A stretch of DNA of 64,000 nt from Closterium sp. Naga37s-1 (lineage: Eukaryota > Streptophyta > Zygnematophyceae > Desmidiales > Closteriaceae), in NCBI GenBank assembly GCA_947471745.1, contig CANJKZ010000934.1, forward strand, positions 718,001 through 782,000, written 5' to 3'. The notes below the pieces were generated by a model. It made no database searches, had not been told where the DNA came from, and saw only the letters and a program-made list of their open reading frames with translations. Positions 1-11,811 of the stretch are shown one piece after another. The translations under genes and the position numbers were made by a program. The first letter of the stretch is position 1. The number at the start of each line of letters is the position of its first letter.

Positions 1-560
1 CACCCACGAGCGTGCGCACTGCTGTCTTCTACGGGGCAACGCTGGACAGGCACTCTGCTGCAGCGTTAGCACACCGTCGACCTGCTGTGTTGGCAGGTCA
101 CCTTTCTGCAGTGCTGGCACGGCTCCTCTACGCAACGCTGGCAGGAGGTCGACCATGCTGTGCTGTCTGTCAACCAGGCTAGCTACAGAGTTGCTAGGTG
201 TCTGATGTAGTCATTCTTGTCATTGTCTGTTTGAACAATCCTGTAATCCTAACTTTTTTTAGTGGAAACTCTTGCCGATTTCTCCCGTGATTGTGCAAGC
301 ACTAAGGAACTAGGCAAAGCTACCATTACTCCAAGTAGTTCGTGCCAACCTTGTAGTCTAGCTCACCACCGTTGTAGAGTTTTATCTCCACATTGGCGTA
401 AACAACGAAGAAAACGAAATTGGAATCACTCGCCAAACCCCAGACCAGGAAACCCCCCCCCTCGCGTCGACTATATAAAACTTGTGCAGTTTGGGCCAAC
501 GACTTTAAATTAGAGTTTTATAACTACCAAACATGTATTTCAGCATTTCTGATCTGTGGC
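1..560. repeat. Degenerate 27-bp repeat and flank related to 41.3-41.8 kb
   Basis: The first 170 bases are a decayed tandem repeat built on the core CAACGCTGGCA/GCAGTGCTGGCA. The same kind of array occurs at about 41370-41540. In both places it is followed by a stretch containing CTCTTGCCGAT, so the two regions look like copies of one dispersed element. A TATA-like box (TATATAAAA) sits at 472-480, but no supported gene follows it; a short open frame at 262-513 starts with GTG and resembles nothing. I would treat this as repeat-derived non-coding DNA. Confidence 0.4.
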
Positions 561-668
561 AATAACATACACATTGAGGACACCATGAAGAGGAGTTGGA
601 AAGTGAGGCATAAGTCAACTGCTACGTAGATCAGCTAGTAGCTCAGATATTATACAATGCATCTAGTA

Positions 669-692
669 CCGTAAGCCCCCGGATAGAAGCGC
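669..692 (+). repeat. Left terminal inverted repeat of the TA-flanked element
   Basis: 24 bp, perfect inverted match to 10009-10032, preceded by TA. Confidence 0.8.
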
Positions 693-950
693 CCCTGGGG
701 GTATAAAAAAACACTGTTTTTTAGGGGGTGCGCTTATAATCGATGAATTTTATAAGCACCGGCGTTTATAAAATGGCAAAAAGAATTTCTATGTGTTTTA
801 CACCAAACTGTAGATCTCGTTCTGCCGATTGTAATCGAGTCGAAAACATATGGGGTCGCGAATCTGATTCTCGCGCAACTTGGCAGGGAGTGATTCCCTG
901 CCAACTCAAACTGACAGAATGACAGCACATGCTGACTAGACGCGCACAAG

Positions 951-1087
951 TGTCAGAATGTTATATTTCTCTAGTCTGCAGTGGGGTACTCTATAGTGAG
1001 TACAGCCCTGTTAGGGTTTGCCATATGTACTCATCTGCCTGCTAGTGAAACCCCTCTTCTCTGTTTTCATTCCTCGTACAATTCTCA
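951..1087 (+). repeat. 5' LTR of the outer non-autonomous element
   Basis: 137 bp, TGTCAG...TTCTCA, 135/137 identical to 9682-9818. Confidence 0.85.
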
Positions 1088-1510
1088 CATGGTATAGAGC
1101 AGGTCGACCCTCCCTGGTCGATCCTGTGGATGAACACACTCGCTGCTTCCGCTGCTGTACTGCCTGTCGCGCGCCCCGGGCGCGCGATGTTTTCTGCCAG
1201 CCGCGCGCTCGTGGCGTGCGGCGCTTTTTCTTCCTGCCGCGCGCCCCGAGCGCGCGGCGGTTTTCTGCTCGTCGCGCCGCCCTGCTGGCCGCGCGACGCC
1301 CTGCCCTGCCCATCGTGCGCCCCGTGGCGCGCAACGGTGCCCTGCCCGTCGCGCGCCCCGAGGTGTGCGGCAGTTTCGTCGTTCGTTGCGGCACCCTCGG
1401 GGGCCCGCGCGCGGCCCCCTCCCGTCGCCCGTCGTGGCGCCCTCGGGGGCCCACGCGCGGCCCCCTTCCGTCGCCCGTCGTGGCACCCTCGGGGGCCCGC
1501 GCGTGGCCCC

Positions 1511-1641
1511 TGTTAGAATATGGAACGAATGAATGACTGAACTAGGAAGCATGTGGGTACAAGTAGGAAACCTAAAAGTGTTGTACCCTATAAGAACTAC
1601 CCCGCTACAGCCTAAACAGACTATAGCATATAAGTTTGACA
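1511..1641 (-). repeat. 3' LTR of minus-strand copia
   Basis: 131 bp, TG...CA ends, two differences from 8789-8919. Confidence 0.9.
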
Positions 1642-1870
1642 CACCCCCATAGGCAAAGTGGGGGAGAACAAGAGGTCACAAGACCAGTCAAGAAATGCAA
1701 AGCAAGCTCAAGGTGGATCACAAAGTCACCACGCAGTCTGAGCACAAGCAAATGGCCACAAGGCCAGTTCACATGCAGAGTTATATAAAGGAAAACAAAC
1801 AATACAGTGAACACAACCTAGCAAGTGTAAGCATGCAGGTATATGTATATAGAGTACAGTACAAGCAAAG

Positions 1871-4800
1871 TCAAGAAGTAAGCAAGTGAGGCACAGTAGG
1901 TACAAGGCCTAGAACAGAACAGAAACGCTGATGATCACAAGGCTGAAGTGCCTTGGTGAAAACATCAGCAGTGTTGGCCTGTGAGGCCACGTAAGCAAGA
2001 CGAAGCTGGCCACGCTGCTGCAACTCTCGAGCAAGGAAGTAGCGAAGAGCAATGTCCTTCGTTCTGTGCTCCAGTCTGTGCTCCTGACACAAGGCAAGCA
2101 TGGCCTTGTTGTCGACGTACAGAACTGGAGGAGAACGAGGCGCCTCTCCCAAGTCGGTCAGCAGGTAGGTGAGCCAGCGTAGCTCCTGTGCAGCCATGGC
2201 CCCAGCGTAGATCTCAGCCTCACAACTGGAGCTGAGAACAGAGGACGAGCGGGTAGACCGCCAAGAGACAGAACCGGAGCCAAGGCTGAAGGTGTAACCC
2301 TATGACGACCGCTGCGTAGCCAAGTCGTCAACCCAGGAAGCGTCTGCGTGACCAGTGAGGACAACTCGAGCCCGTCCTCCAAGCACGATCCCCATGCCCG
2401 ACGTACTGCACAGGTAGCGCAACACCCTCTTCGCAGCATCCCAGTGCACCTTTCGGTGTCGACCGGGAGCCACGTAGCGAGCCAGAAGGCTGAGAGGGTA
2501 TGCGAGGTCAGGTCGTGTGCAAGTCATCAGGTACATGAGGCAGCCCACAAGCTCTGGATACGGGCCACTCGGCTCTACGGACTCGTCCGAAGGTGGAGCT
2601 GAGAGCGAGTGACCGGTAGGCAGAGGAGTGGACTGTGGCGAGGAGTACGTGAAGCCGAAGTGCTGAAGGACCTGCTGCACCATGTGTGACTGAGTCAAGG
2701 TAATGGTGCGCTGTGCTCTGTCCCGGGTGATCCGCAAGCCAAGATAGCTTGTCAGCTCACCTAGGTCTGTGCACGTGTGTCTCTTCTGCAGCTCGGACTT
2801 CACGTGGGCGAGTGCCTTAGTGTCAGCAGTAGCAAAGACCAAGTCGTCTATGTACACGAGAACGTAGAACGGCGGCAGAGTGGTGTCAGTGCGTAAAAAA
2901 CAGCGACGGGTCAGCAGTGGAAGGAGCAAAACCAAGAGCAGAAAGAGTCGTCCTCAGTGTGTCGTGCCACTCACGGGGTGCCTGGCGAAGACCGTAGACT
3001 GGCCGCCGGAGGCTCCACTGGGTATCAGCAGGAAACGACCCAGTGAAGCCAGGTGGGCGGCGCAGCCAGATCTCCTCGTGCAGGCTGCCCTATAGGAAGG
3101 CTGTGCTGAAGTCAAGCGAGTGGAGCTCGTAGTCACGGTGAGCGGCGACGTGCAGCAGTACCCGAAGAGTGGTCATCTTCGGGGTAGGGGAGAAGGTCTG
3201 GAAGAAGTCAACTCCCTGTCGCTGACTGAAGCCACGTGCAACGTAACGCGCCTTGAAGACAGGCGGAGAACCCGGCAGCCGCTTCACCCTGAAGATCCAT
3301 ATGCCACTGACGATGTTCGCCCCAGGCGGGGGAACCTCGTCGACGTAGGTGCCTGTGGACTTCCAGGAAGCCATCTCGGCGTCCATGGCTGCCTGCCACT
3401 GAGAGGAGTAGGGACCCTCTATCGCCTTTGCGTAAGAGCGCGGGGTCGGGATGTCTGGTGCATCCGGGTCTCCCTCAGGGGCAAGCAGCATGGACACGAG
3501 AGGAGGTACAGCAGCGGGAAAGCACTCAAACTCCTCCTGTCTGTCCTCAAGAACGTCCGTGCCAAGAGCACACTCACCCCCGACGGACGGAGGACAGACA
3601 GACGCAGACGCAGACTCAGCAACAAGACTAGTGGCGAAGTCTAGGCGACAGGCTGCAGCAAAGTCAACAAGCTCAGCAACGAGAGCAGACGCAGCAGTGG
3701 ACTCAAGCAGAGGGTCAGTGACAGCAGTGGCCACAAAGCGCGTGACAGTAGGACTAGCAGCACGAAGGGAATCAGACTCCGGTTTCGGACCGTCAGGAAG
3801 AGAGGACGCAGGAGGAGATGGCAGAGGGACACGCTGTGGAGCAGTGGAAGGACGCAGAGTCATAGAGTGAGTGCCAGGGCCAAGAGGAGGATGCGGACGC
3901 AAAAAACGACGACCAGCGCGAACAGTGCGGACAGGCGACTCAGAACGAGACGCAGGTGACGCAGGACGAGACTCAGGCGACACAGGACGCGACTCAGGCT
4001 CACGACGCTCCGTAAGATCTCTAGTCGGTCCAGAGTAAGGAGAAGGACCAGGCAGTGGAGAGGCCGACTGGAACTGCGACTGTGACTGGACAGGCGGTGG
4101 ACTCAGGAAGGGAGAAGGAGGACCAAGAACCTGCTGAAGGAGCGGAACGTAGTACGGCCGCGGCCGCGCAGCGCCTCCAGAAACTGCAGAGACAGCACTA
4201 GTACCCTCAGCTCCAGGGTCTCGAGGAACAACTCCCGCAGCACCACTAGCTCCAGTACATGTAGCGCCTCCGCCTGCAACACCACCAGCTCCAGCAGCTC
4301 CAGTACCTCCAGTACGAGCACCTCCAGGACCAGCAGCTCCAGCAGCTCCAGCACCAGCAGCACCTCCAGCAGCACCAGCACTAGGAGCGCCTCCAGCAGC
4401 TCCATCACCAGCAGCACCTCCAGCAGCTCCAGCACCAGCAGCACCAGTACCTGCAGCGCCAACGCCTGCAGCACCACCAGCCCCAGCAGCTCCAGTACCT
4501 CCAGTACGAACACCTCCAGGACCAGCGGCTCCAGCAGCTCCAGCACCTCCAGCAGCTCCAGCACCAGCAGCACCTCCAGCAGCCCCAGCACCAGCAGCAC
4601 CTCGAGCAGCTCCAGCACCAACAGCACTAGTAGCACGGCGACAGCGTCGAGAGTACCACTCACGAAGCCGCTGCGGAGAGAGGGGCTCCCGCCGCAACGG
4701 GACACCCGGAGAACCTCCAGACTCAGCACACGCAGGCTCAGCACCCCAAGACGCAGTACCCCCAGGCTCAGCACCCCCAGGCTCCACACGCTCAGGCTCA

Positions 4801-7800
4801 GCACCCCCAAGCTCCACACCCCCAGGCTCAGTACCCCCAGACTCCACACGCTCAGGCTCAGCACCCCCAGGCTCCGCACCCCCAGTCCCCGCACCCGCAG
4901 GCTCAGCACCCCTAGCAGCACCTGAGTCGACAGCTACCTCGACCGGCTCGGCAAGGTCTACCTGGGACACACCTGAGGGAGCAGGACCCTGAGGGGGGAG
5001 GGGGTCTACCGGAGGAGTACCTGGTGCTAGGAAGAGCGGCGGGGGGGGGAGAGAGGCAGCGCGGTAGGGAAAGAGACGGTAGTAAGAAACCGACTCATCA
5101 AACGTGACATCCTGAGAGGACAGAACACGATGCGAGGTGGGGTGGTAGAACTGCCACCCGGGTGCGTCAGGGGGGAAGCCAAGGAAGACGCAGGGAACGG
5201 CACGGGAGGACAGCTTGTCCGCTGAAGTATCGCGGACAAAAGCTCGAGATCCCCAGACACGGAACGCGGACGCATCGCCAACCTTCCCCATCCACCTCAG
5301 AGTAGGTGTGGTCTCCGGCAAGGAGACACGAGGCTGAAGGTTGATCTGATGCGCAGCGTACTGAACCGCGAACGGCCACAGAAAATGGGGAGCAGCCGCA
5401 TGGATCATGGACGTACGAGCGACGTCCATGACCATGCCAATGCGGCGCTCAGCAATCCCATTTTGCGTGAACGTCTGGCGGATGCCCTCCGCACGACAGA
5501 AGGCCCTCATGAGGTCGGAGGAAAACTCACCACCTCTGTCGGAGTGCAGACGCAGAACAGGAAGGTCCGAGCCGAAACGCTCGCTGAGCTGGCGACGAGC
5601 ACCGCGGATCCAGTCGATCAACACCTCAGGGACCTCACCCTTGCTGCGCAAGGGGAAGACTGTGGTGTAATGCGAGTAGTCGTCAACGACCAGCAGGAAG
5701 TAACGCTCGTGACCCTGTCCACGGACGCGGGCTGGGCCCCACACGTCCATGTGAAGAGTCTGCAGAGGAGCCTTTGTCGGGGGAAACGTGGAGGAGTGGG
5801 GAGCAGCGCGCTGCTGGCCCTCGACACAAGGAACACAGGTAGGGGCAGGCCCCAGAGGAAGGGGAGGGAGGGACCGGGGTAGACCCGAGACAAGGGTACG
5901 GGAGGCCATACCTCAAAGACGAGGCAGGGAGGGGTGACCAAGGCGGTGGTGTCAAAGGAGAGTCTCGTGCGACAGAGGATGACACGAGCAGGGGGCAGAC
6001 GCAGGACTAGACCTGGACGCTGCAGCAAACACCTGACTAGACGCGGCTACCTGACCAGACGCAGAGACCGGAGGAGGCGCAGTAGTCAGTGTGTAGAGAC
6101 TCGACCCAGGCCGACTGGTGAATGTGGCCAGGTGGCGGCCCGTCCGAGAGCAAGTGCAGTGGGTCACACGCTGACCTCCAGGGGTGAATTGGTCAACCCA
6201 CGCGTCCTGGAGGTCAGCTCCAATCACCAGGTTCATAGAGAACGAGGGGAGGTGGAGTCCCGACAGCAAGCCCAACAGGACCGCGGGACACGGTAGAACC
6301 GTGGAAGAGTGCGCAAGGACTGGGCCCCCAGAGGGGTCAGCCAGGGAGACTGCGACAGGCCGACTGAGCGGTGTGAGTGTGGTGCTGTCTCTAAAGAAAG
6401 AGCGCGAAGCACCAGAGTCAAGTGTGAAAGTGTGCAAGGCCTCAGTAGGTGCAGTACCAGAGAGAGAAGACTCACCAGCACCTGGAGCAGCAGACTCACC
6501 AGTACCTGGAGCAGCAGACGCACTAGCACCTAGAGCAGCAGCCTCAATGCCCAGGTCGGGCGGGACACTCAGGTAACAGTCACCCTCAGCACTATCAGTC
6601 AAAGCATACATGGTAGCAAGGATAGCATCGAAATCAAGATCAAAGATAGCCATATTCTGCCTAAGCAGATCATGCCAGCGAGGGAGCTCAACAGCGTCAG
6701 GAAATTGGGCACGCCAGTCGTCAGTCAATCGACCGAAGCAGCGCTGCACAGTGTGTGGCAGCCCGCACGTCTCCCCACGACGACTGCCGGTGCGAAGAAC
6801 GTAAGTGCAGGGACCAGCACCCCCAGACCTCCCACGCCCAGCGTACCACTCACGAAGCTGCTGGGCCGACGGGGTCTCACGGGAACGCGGCTGCTGCTGG
6901 CGCTGGCTACCACCAAAGCCTCCACGCTGCGCGGCTGCACCTCGACCAGCACCACCGCCGCCGCCGCCTCCACCACCGCTGCCGCTGCCTCCACCACTGC
7001 TGCCGTTGCCTCCACCACCTCCGCCGCTGCCTCCACCACCTCCACCGTTGCCACTGAAGCCCCCACTCCCGGCACCACCCCCACCTCCACCGCCACCCCC
7101 TCCGCCTCCTCCACCGCCTCCGCCGCTGCCCGCGCCGTCCCCTCCACCACCCTTGCTCCCCTTGCCCTTGCTGTTGCGGCGCCTCCCATTAGGGGCAGAC
7201 GCAGCTCCAACCTCCTCAGTGCCAACGAGGTCGACAGCAGCAGCAGAAGCAACAGAGGGGAGAAGGGGGACAGGGGAACACCCCTCAAAGAAAGGGGTGC
7301 GACGGGCGCCGCGAGAAGCACCTACAGCTAAGATACTCTTCTCAGCTGCAGCGAGGCGCTCCTCTAGCAGGTCGACAGTGAGCTCGGTGGGGCAAAGGGA
7401 GAGAAAGTGGTCCCTGACTGAAGAAAGGGAGTTAGGGAGGCGGGTGACTAGGTAGTAAAGGGTGATGTACATGGGGGGGGGGTTCTTGGCACAGAACTCA
7501 GTGGGAAGGGCAGCGCGGTAGCGGGCGTCACTAGTGCGGAGGTGAGCAATGAGGTCAGCGACTGTGGCAAAGGCGGCAAGGTCAGGGAAAAGGTACGGCA
7601 GCATGAGGCGGCTGAGGGCAGCAGTGGCAGGGGAGGAGTAGCGCGCAACTACAGCGTCGTACAAAGACTTAGCAGTCTTGTACTGGCCAAAATGCGCGCG
7701 CTCAGCAGGCGGCAGGTGACTACGAACAGCAAGACGAGCAACAGCGTCACGAGTGGTCCACTGGGAGCGAACCGTACTATCAGCAGTGGCAGCAGGTGCA

Positions 7801-7943
7801 GTAGAGACACCGGACGTGTGATCGAAAAGGGATATTCCATCCCTAGAGTCACACTGAAGAAAGAGCTGTAGGTCGTCAACCCACACGTCAAAGTCAACTG
7901 CACGCCCCTCAGCATCAAATGTGAGAATAGTAGGGCTAGCCAT
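1871..7943 (-). pseudogene. Copia Gag-Pol polyprotein, broken
   Basis: The product would be a copia polyprotein. Reading leftwards: Gag from the ATG at 7943; a glycine-rich stretch (about 7180-6950); a zinc motif CX13CX3HX4C; protease motif DSGAS (about 6430); pre-integrase HHRLGH; integrase; a low-complexity linker (about 4980-3900); reverse transcriptase with YIDD; RNase H with DNKAMLALC; stop at 1871. Breaks against the intact relative at 55483-61452: two in-frame TGA codons in the pre-integrase (about 5949 and 5911), TAG for Gln at about 3089 in the reverse transcriptase, an extra T in a T run near 2893 that shifts the frame, and TAG for Gln near 2293. The integrase also lacks six residues (18 bp) just before its catalytic Glu motif QNGIAE. 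Product very likely non-functional. Confidence 0.9.
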
Positions 7944-7959
7944 AGCAGCAGTAGCAGCA

Positions 7960-8720
7960 GTAGCAGTAGTGGCAGCAGAAGCAGTGCAAGCAGAAGGGCA
8001 GCGCGGCTCGGCAGAGCAGCGCGGCTCGGCTGGGCGGCGCGGCTCGGTGGGGCGGAGCGGCTCGGCTGGGCGGCGCGGCTCGGCCGGGCGGCGCGGCTCG
8101 GTTCCTGGCGGCGCGGCGCGGCAGCAGGCGGCGCGGCGCGGCAGGGCAGCGCGGGTGCTTACCAGGGGCGGGTGCAGGGCAGGGCCGCAGCTGGCTGTTT
8201 AGGTCAGGGCCGCAACCGAGGCGGCAGCAGGGCAGGGCCGCGACAGGGCGGCGAAGACAGGGCCGCGACAGTGGCGGCAGCAGGGCAGGGCCGCGACCGG
8301 GGCAGCAGTAAAGCAGGGCCGCGATAGGGCGGCTGCAGGGCAGAGGCCGCAACGGACGGCGAAAGCAGGGTCGCAACTGGGGCGGCAGCAAGGCAGGGCC
8401 ACGACAGGGGGCGGCTGCAGGGCAGGGCCGCGACGGGCAGCGTATGGGCCGACGACGGGCGGCTGCAGGGCAGAGGCCGCGACAAGCGGCTGCAGGACAG
8501 AGGCCGCGTTGGCTGGGAACGGGCCGCGACAGGTGGCAAAGGGGCCGGGACGGGCCGGCGACGGGCCGGGACAGGCCGGGACAGGCCAGCGACGGGCGAG
8601 CGCGGGGCCGCAATGGTCGGCTAAGGAAGGGCCGCGACGCATGGCGACGGGCCAGCGACGGGCAAGGGCGCGCGACAGCGCAGGTAAGGCGGGCACGAGG
8701 CGCGATTCGGGCAGGGCAGG
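7960..8720 (-). repeat. GC-rich tandem array in copia 5' leader
   Basis: Between primer site and Gag start, imperfect units of the type GGCAGCAGGGCAGGGCCGCGA repeat across about 0.75 kb, preceded next to Gag by GGCGCGGCTCGG units. Open frames on both strands here reflect base composition only. Confidence 0.6.
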
Positions 8721-8788
8721 AAAAAAAAAAGTTCTAGTGGTGGGCCCTAAAAAAAACGTTCCCACGAGGGAACCTGCTCAGAATACCA

Positions 8789-8919
8789 TGTTAGAATATG
8801 GAACGAATGAATGACTGAACTAGGAAGCAGGTGGGTACAAGTAGGAAACCTAAAAGTGTTGTACCCTATAAGAACTACCCCACTACAGCCTAAACAGACT
8901 ATAGCATATAAGTTTGACA
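8789..8919 (-). repeat. 5' LTR of minus-strand copia
   Basis: 131 bp; followed on the minus strand by a tRNA-Met-type primer site at 8788 downward. Confidence 0.9.
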
Positions 8920-9681
8920 GCTCCCTCCCGTCGCCCGTCGTGGCGCCCTCGAGGGCCCGCGCGGCCCCCACTTCCGTCACCCGTCGAGGCGCCCTCGGGG
9001 GCCCGCGCGCTGCCCCTCCTGCAGCTCGCGAACCGCCCCTGCAGCCCACGAGCCACCCCTGCAGCCCGCGTGCCGCCCCTGCAGCCCGCGAGCCGCCCCT
9101 GCCGCCTCCTGTCATCGTGCAACTACGGGGTGGCGGGTATGGGGGTGGCGGGTGTGTGAGTCGTCCCCTGCTCCTCCTCCTCCTCCGTCTCCCACTGCTG
9201 CAGCTGCCGCTGAGGGGGGTGGATGTGTGGGAGCCGAGGGAGTGGCGCTAGGAGGGTGACACGGGATTGGAGCTAGGGGTGCAGCAGGGGGTGTGTGAAA
9301 GGGGGGTAGGACAGTTGGGGGAGTTTGAGTGGAGGCAGCCGTCGTGTCGTCAGCAGCGTCAGTAGTCCGGGGCTCTGCTTCTGGTAGCTCAGAGAGCCTG
9401 CTGCGCCTGTCGCCCGTGGGTCCAATGCTCCTGCCGCTCAGAGTTAGCCGCGGAGCCAGTTACTCCTATAGTCCGGGGCTCTGCTCCGGGAGCCACCGTG
9501 CGCGCCGCTCCTGTTGCCCGTGTGTCTGCGGCTTCACCCGTCGCCTCCTATCTCCTCTCCTGTCACAGTCCCTCCTCCTCCTCACTTGTCCTCTGTGACT
9601 GCTTCTAGCTTTGCTTGTGTCTTTGAACTATTCTATGACTGCTTGCTGTGCTGATTATACCCCACTTTGACTATGGGGGTG
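8920..9681 (+). other. Inner part of the outer non-autonomous element
   Basis: GC-rich leader remnant to about 9110, then a segment shared with 11590-12120 (CACTGCTGCAGCTGCCGCTG at about 9196) and a short decayed run of CCTGTCGCCCGTG-type units near 9400-9420, ending in the polypurine tract. No gene recognised. Confidence 0.6.
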
Positions 9682-9818
9682 TGTCAGAATGTTATATTTC
9701 TCTAGTCTGCAGTGGGGTACTCTATAGTGAGTACAGCCCTGTTAGGGTTTGCCATATGTACTCAATTGCCTGCTAGTGAAACCCCTCTTCTCTGTTTTCA
9801 TTCCTCGTACAATTCTCA
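9682..9818 (+). repeat. 3' LTR of the outer non-autonomous element
   Basis: 137 bp, preceded by a G-rich polypurine tract; matches 951-1087 at all but two bases. Confidence 0.85.
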
Positions 9819-10008
9819 TAAAAATTTGAGATCAGTGTGTGGGAAATCAAGTTTGTAGTTCGTTTCCCTGATAATGTGAAATTCGTTTCTGCATTTCGTC
9901 AGGCTTTCAAATGAAAAAACAACATGCGCTTATAATAAATCATCTTTTTTTAGGGGGTGGGCTTATAATCGAGGACCGGATATAAGCGCCGGCGCTTATC
10001 CGAGGCCT

Positions 10009-10032
10009 GCGCTTCTATCCGGGGGCTTACGG
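10009..10032 (-). repeat. Right terminal inverted repeat of the TA-flanked element
   Basis: 24 bp, perfect inverted match to 669-692, followed by TA. Confidence 0.8.
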
Positions 10033-10034
10033 TA

Positions 10035-10843
10035 ACCATATATTTCGAAACAACCGCACTGGGTGTATAAATATATGGTTATGGTTGTGTAATAAGGGAA
10101 TGTACTATTTCGAGTACTTAGCTAGCCACTCTATGTGTTACATTCACTAATATAATGCCAAGTTATACTTTCAGTTATCGTACGCAAATACGGTTTTAAT
10201 AAAATGTATCGTGAACATAAAGAAAGTAAAACAAAAAAAAAACAAAATATGCGTATTTTTATAAAGTGTATCCAGATTATAAAGACAAAAATTCCAACCT
10301 TAATCTTCGTGTGCACTGTTTCAACCAAACAGTTGCGATATACTAGCACTCTCTTGGCTGTTATAATGCGGTACAAAATCATAGTGCCAATAAAGCTTAC
10401 CAGTGAAAAAGTGATTGCATCAATATCGTTCAAAGTGAAATTATCAATATGATTTTGTTTTATAAAAATGTCAAAGAGAGATGGCGTGACTTATTCTTGA
10501 AGTGGCGGAGACATTGAAGATGAAGTTGTGATGGCATAACCGAATTAGAATTTTTATATATAATGTACAATTGCATTTTTTATTTGATAAACCTATCTAT
10601 CAAGAGCACCCTATTAGAAATGATGTTGAATATGATATACAACCATCAAGCCAATGCTTAATTGAACTGGCAGATGCTATAATAAGTTTCATATATTTAT
10701 GTTCCTTATTTACATGTTCACATGCGAGTCAAATGACAGGTATTTACTGTAAATCTTTCAATCAGTTATGCAAACAAAAGATGACTGACACTAACAAATG
10801 AAACAATGTATGATGATGACGAACCACATTTCATGGATAGAGT
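10035..10843. other. AT-rich island, no recognisable gene
   Basis: About 0.8 kb markedly richer in A and T than everything around it. The longest plausible frame is 10571-10801 (76 codons, plus, TTG/ATG start) and matches nothing I know. It may be a gene fragment, organelle-derived DNA or an AT-rich element. Confidence 0.4.
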
Positions 10844-10986
10844 TGTCAGAATGTTATGTTTTGTCTAGCCTGCAGTGGGGTACTCAATAGTGAGTACAGC
10901 CCAATTTAGGGTTTGCTATATGTATTCAACTGCTTACTAGTGAAACCCCTCTCTTTTTCTCATGCATTCCTGTTTCAATCTTCACA
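10844..10986 (+). repeat. 5' LTR of second non-autonomous element
   Basis: 143 bp, close match to 12259-12401. Confidence 0.85.
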
Positions 10987-11811
10987 TGGTATAGAGCTGG
11001 TTCCCTCCTGGGACTGTTCCTTCCTCGGGCCCACCACTTCGCTAAAACTTTTTTTTCTGCCCTGCTGCCCGAAGCGCCCTTAGCGGCCCCTTCGTGGCCC
11101 CTTCGTGGCCCCTTCGTGGCCCCTTCGCGACCCCGTCGCGGCCCTGTCGCGGCCTTGTCACGGCCTCGCCTCGGCCCTGCCCCGTCGCCCTTCGCGACCC
11201 TGTCGCGGCCCCTGCCCCGGCCCTGTCTCGGACCTGTCGCGGCCCTGACGCGGTCCTGCCCCGGCCCTGTCGCGGCCCTGTCGCGGCCCTGCCCCGGCCC
11301 TGCCCCGCCCCTGCCCCGACCCTGCCCCGGCCCTGCCCCGGCCCCACCCCGGCCATGTCCCGCCGCCTGTCGCGGCGCACCGGGGGCCCTCGCACCCCCC
11401 CCCCCCCCCCCTCTTTTCCCGTCGCCTGGCGGGGCGACCTGAGGGGTCCGGCGACCTGGGGGGGGGGCCGAGCGTCGCCCCTTCTCCCGCCTGTTTTGGT
11501 GCCCTGGGAGGCCGCGCGTCGGCCCCCCCCCCCCCCCCCGTAACCTCCCTACCCGCCATCCCGCCCTGCCCTGTGTTAGGGTTTGGGGGTGGCGAGTAGG
11601 GGGTGGCGGGTGTGTGTTCACCCCTGCTCCTCCTCCTCCTCTGTCTCCCACTGCTGCAGCTGCCGCTGAGGGGGGTGGGTGTGTGGGAGTCGACGGAGTG
11701 GTACTAAGGGGGAGGCGTGTGTGAGTGAACCTAGGGGTGCAGCAGGGGGTGTGTGAAAGGGGGGTGGGATAGTTTGGGGAGGTTGAAGGGGGGTGGCCGC
11801 CGTGACGCCCG

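Larger units (their letters stand above)
1511..8919 (-). mobile_element. Full-length inactivated Ty1/copia retrotransposon, minus strand
   Basis: LTRs of 131 bp at 1511-1641 (3') and 8789-8919 (5') differ at two positions. The 5-bp flanks GCCCC (1506-1510) and GCTCC (8920-8924) form a target duplication with one mismatch. The primer site (TGGTATTCTGAGCAGG, minus strand, 8773-8788) follows the 5' LTR; a polypurine tract precedes the 3' LTR at 1642-1668. Gag and pol occupy 7943 to 1871. The element landed inside the GC-rich leader of the non-autonomous element at 951-9818, so it is younger than that element. Its coding region is broken by nonsense changes and a frameshift, so it is probably not autonomous now. 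Confidence 0.9.
951..9818 (+). mobile_element. Non-autonomous LTR retrotransposon, interrupted by a copia element
   Basis: Plus-oriented LTRs of 137 bp lie at 951-1087 and 9682-9818 and differ at two adjacent-region bases (CATCTGCC against CAATTGCC). After the 5' LTR comes a primer site resembling the initiator tRNA-Met type (TGGTATAGAGCAGG, 1090-1103). Before the 3' LTR is a purine tract (TATGGGGGTG). Without the copia at 1511-8919 the element is only about 1.46 kb and carries no gag or pol. Its inner part has a GC-rich leader (1140-1510 plus 8920-9110) and a module shared with the element at 10844-12401. No target duplication is readable. It must rely on another element's proteins. Confidence 0.8.
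667..10034. mobile_element. TA-flanked MITE-like DNA element, split by nested LTR elements
   Basis: A perfect 24-bp inverted repeat (starts CCGTAAGCCCCCGG) lies at 669-692 and 10009-10032. Each copy is bordered by TA (667-668 and 10033-10034), the expected target duplication of TA-targeting DNA transposons. Inside the ends, both arms carry the words TTTTAGGGGGTG and CGCTTATAATCGA. Without the LTR insertion at 951-9818 the element would be about 0.5 kb with no coding capacity, which fits a MITE. TA targeting suggests an IS630/Tc1-like or pogo-like mobiliser, but no transposase is present, so the superfamily is inference. Confidence 0.7.

Noticed and set aside
471..480. TATA box as a gene promoter
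   Set aside because: No supported coding sequence or transcript start follows; it is inside repeat-derived DNA.
1018..1642. Overlapping long open frames on both strands in GC-rich DNA
   Set aside because: They lie in an LTR-element leader of low complexity; stops are rare because of base composition, and the protein sequences are arginine/proline/alanine runs.
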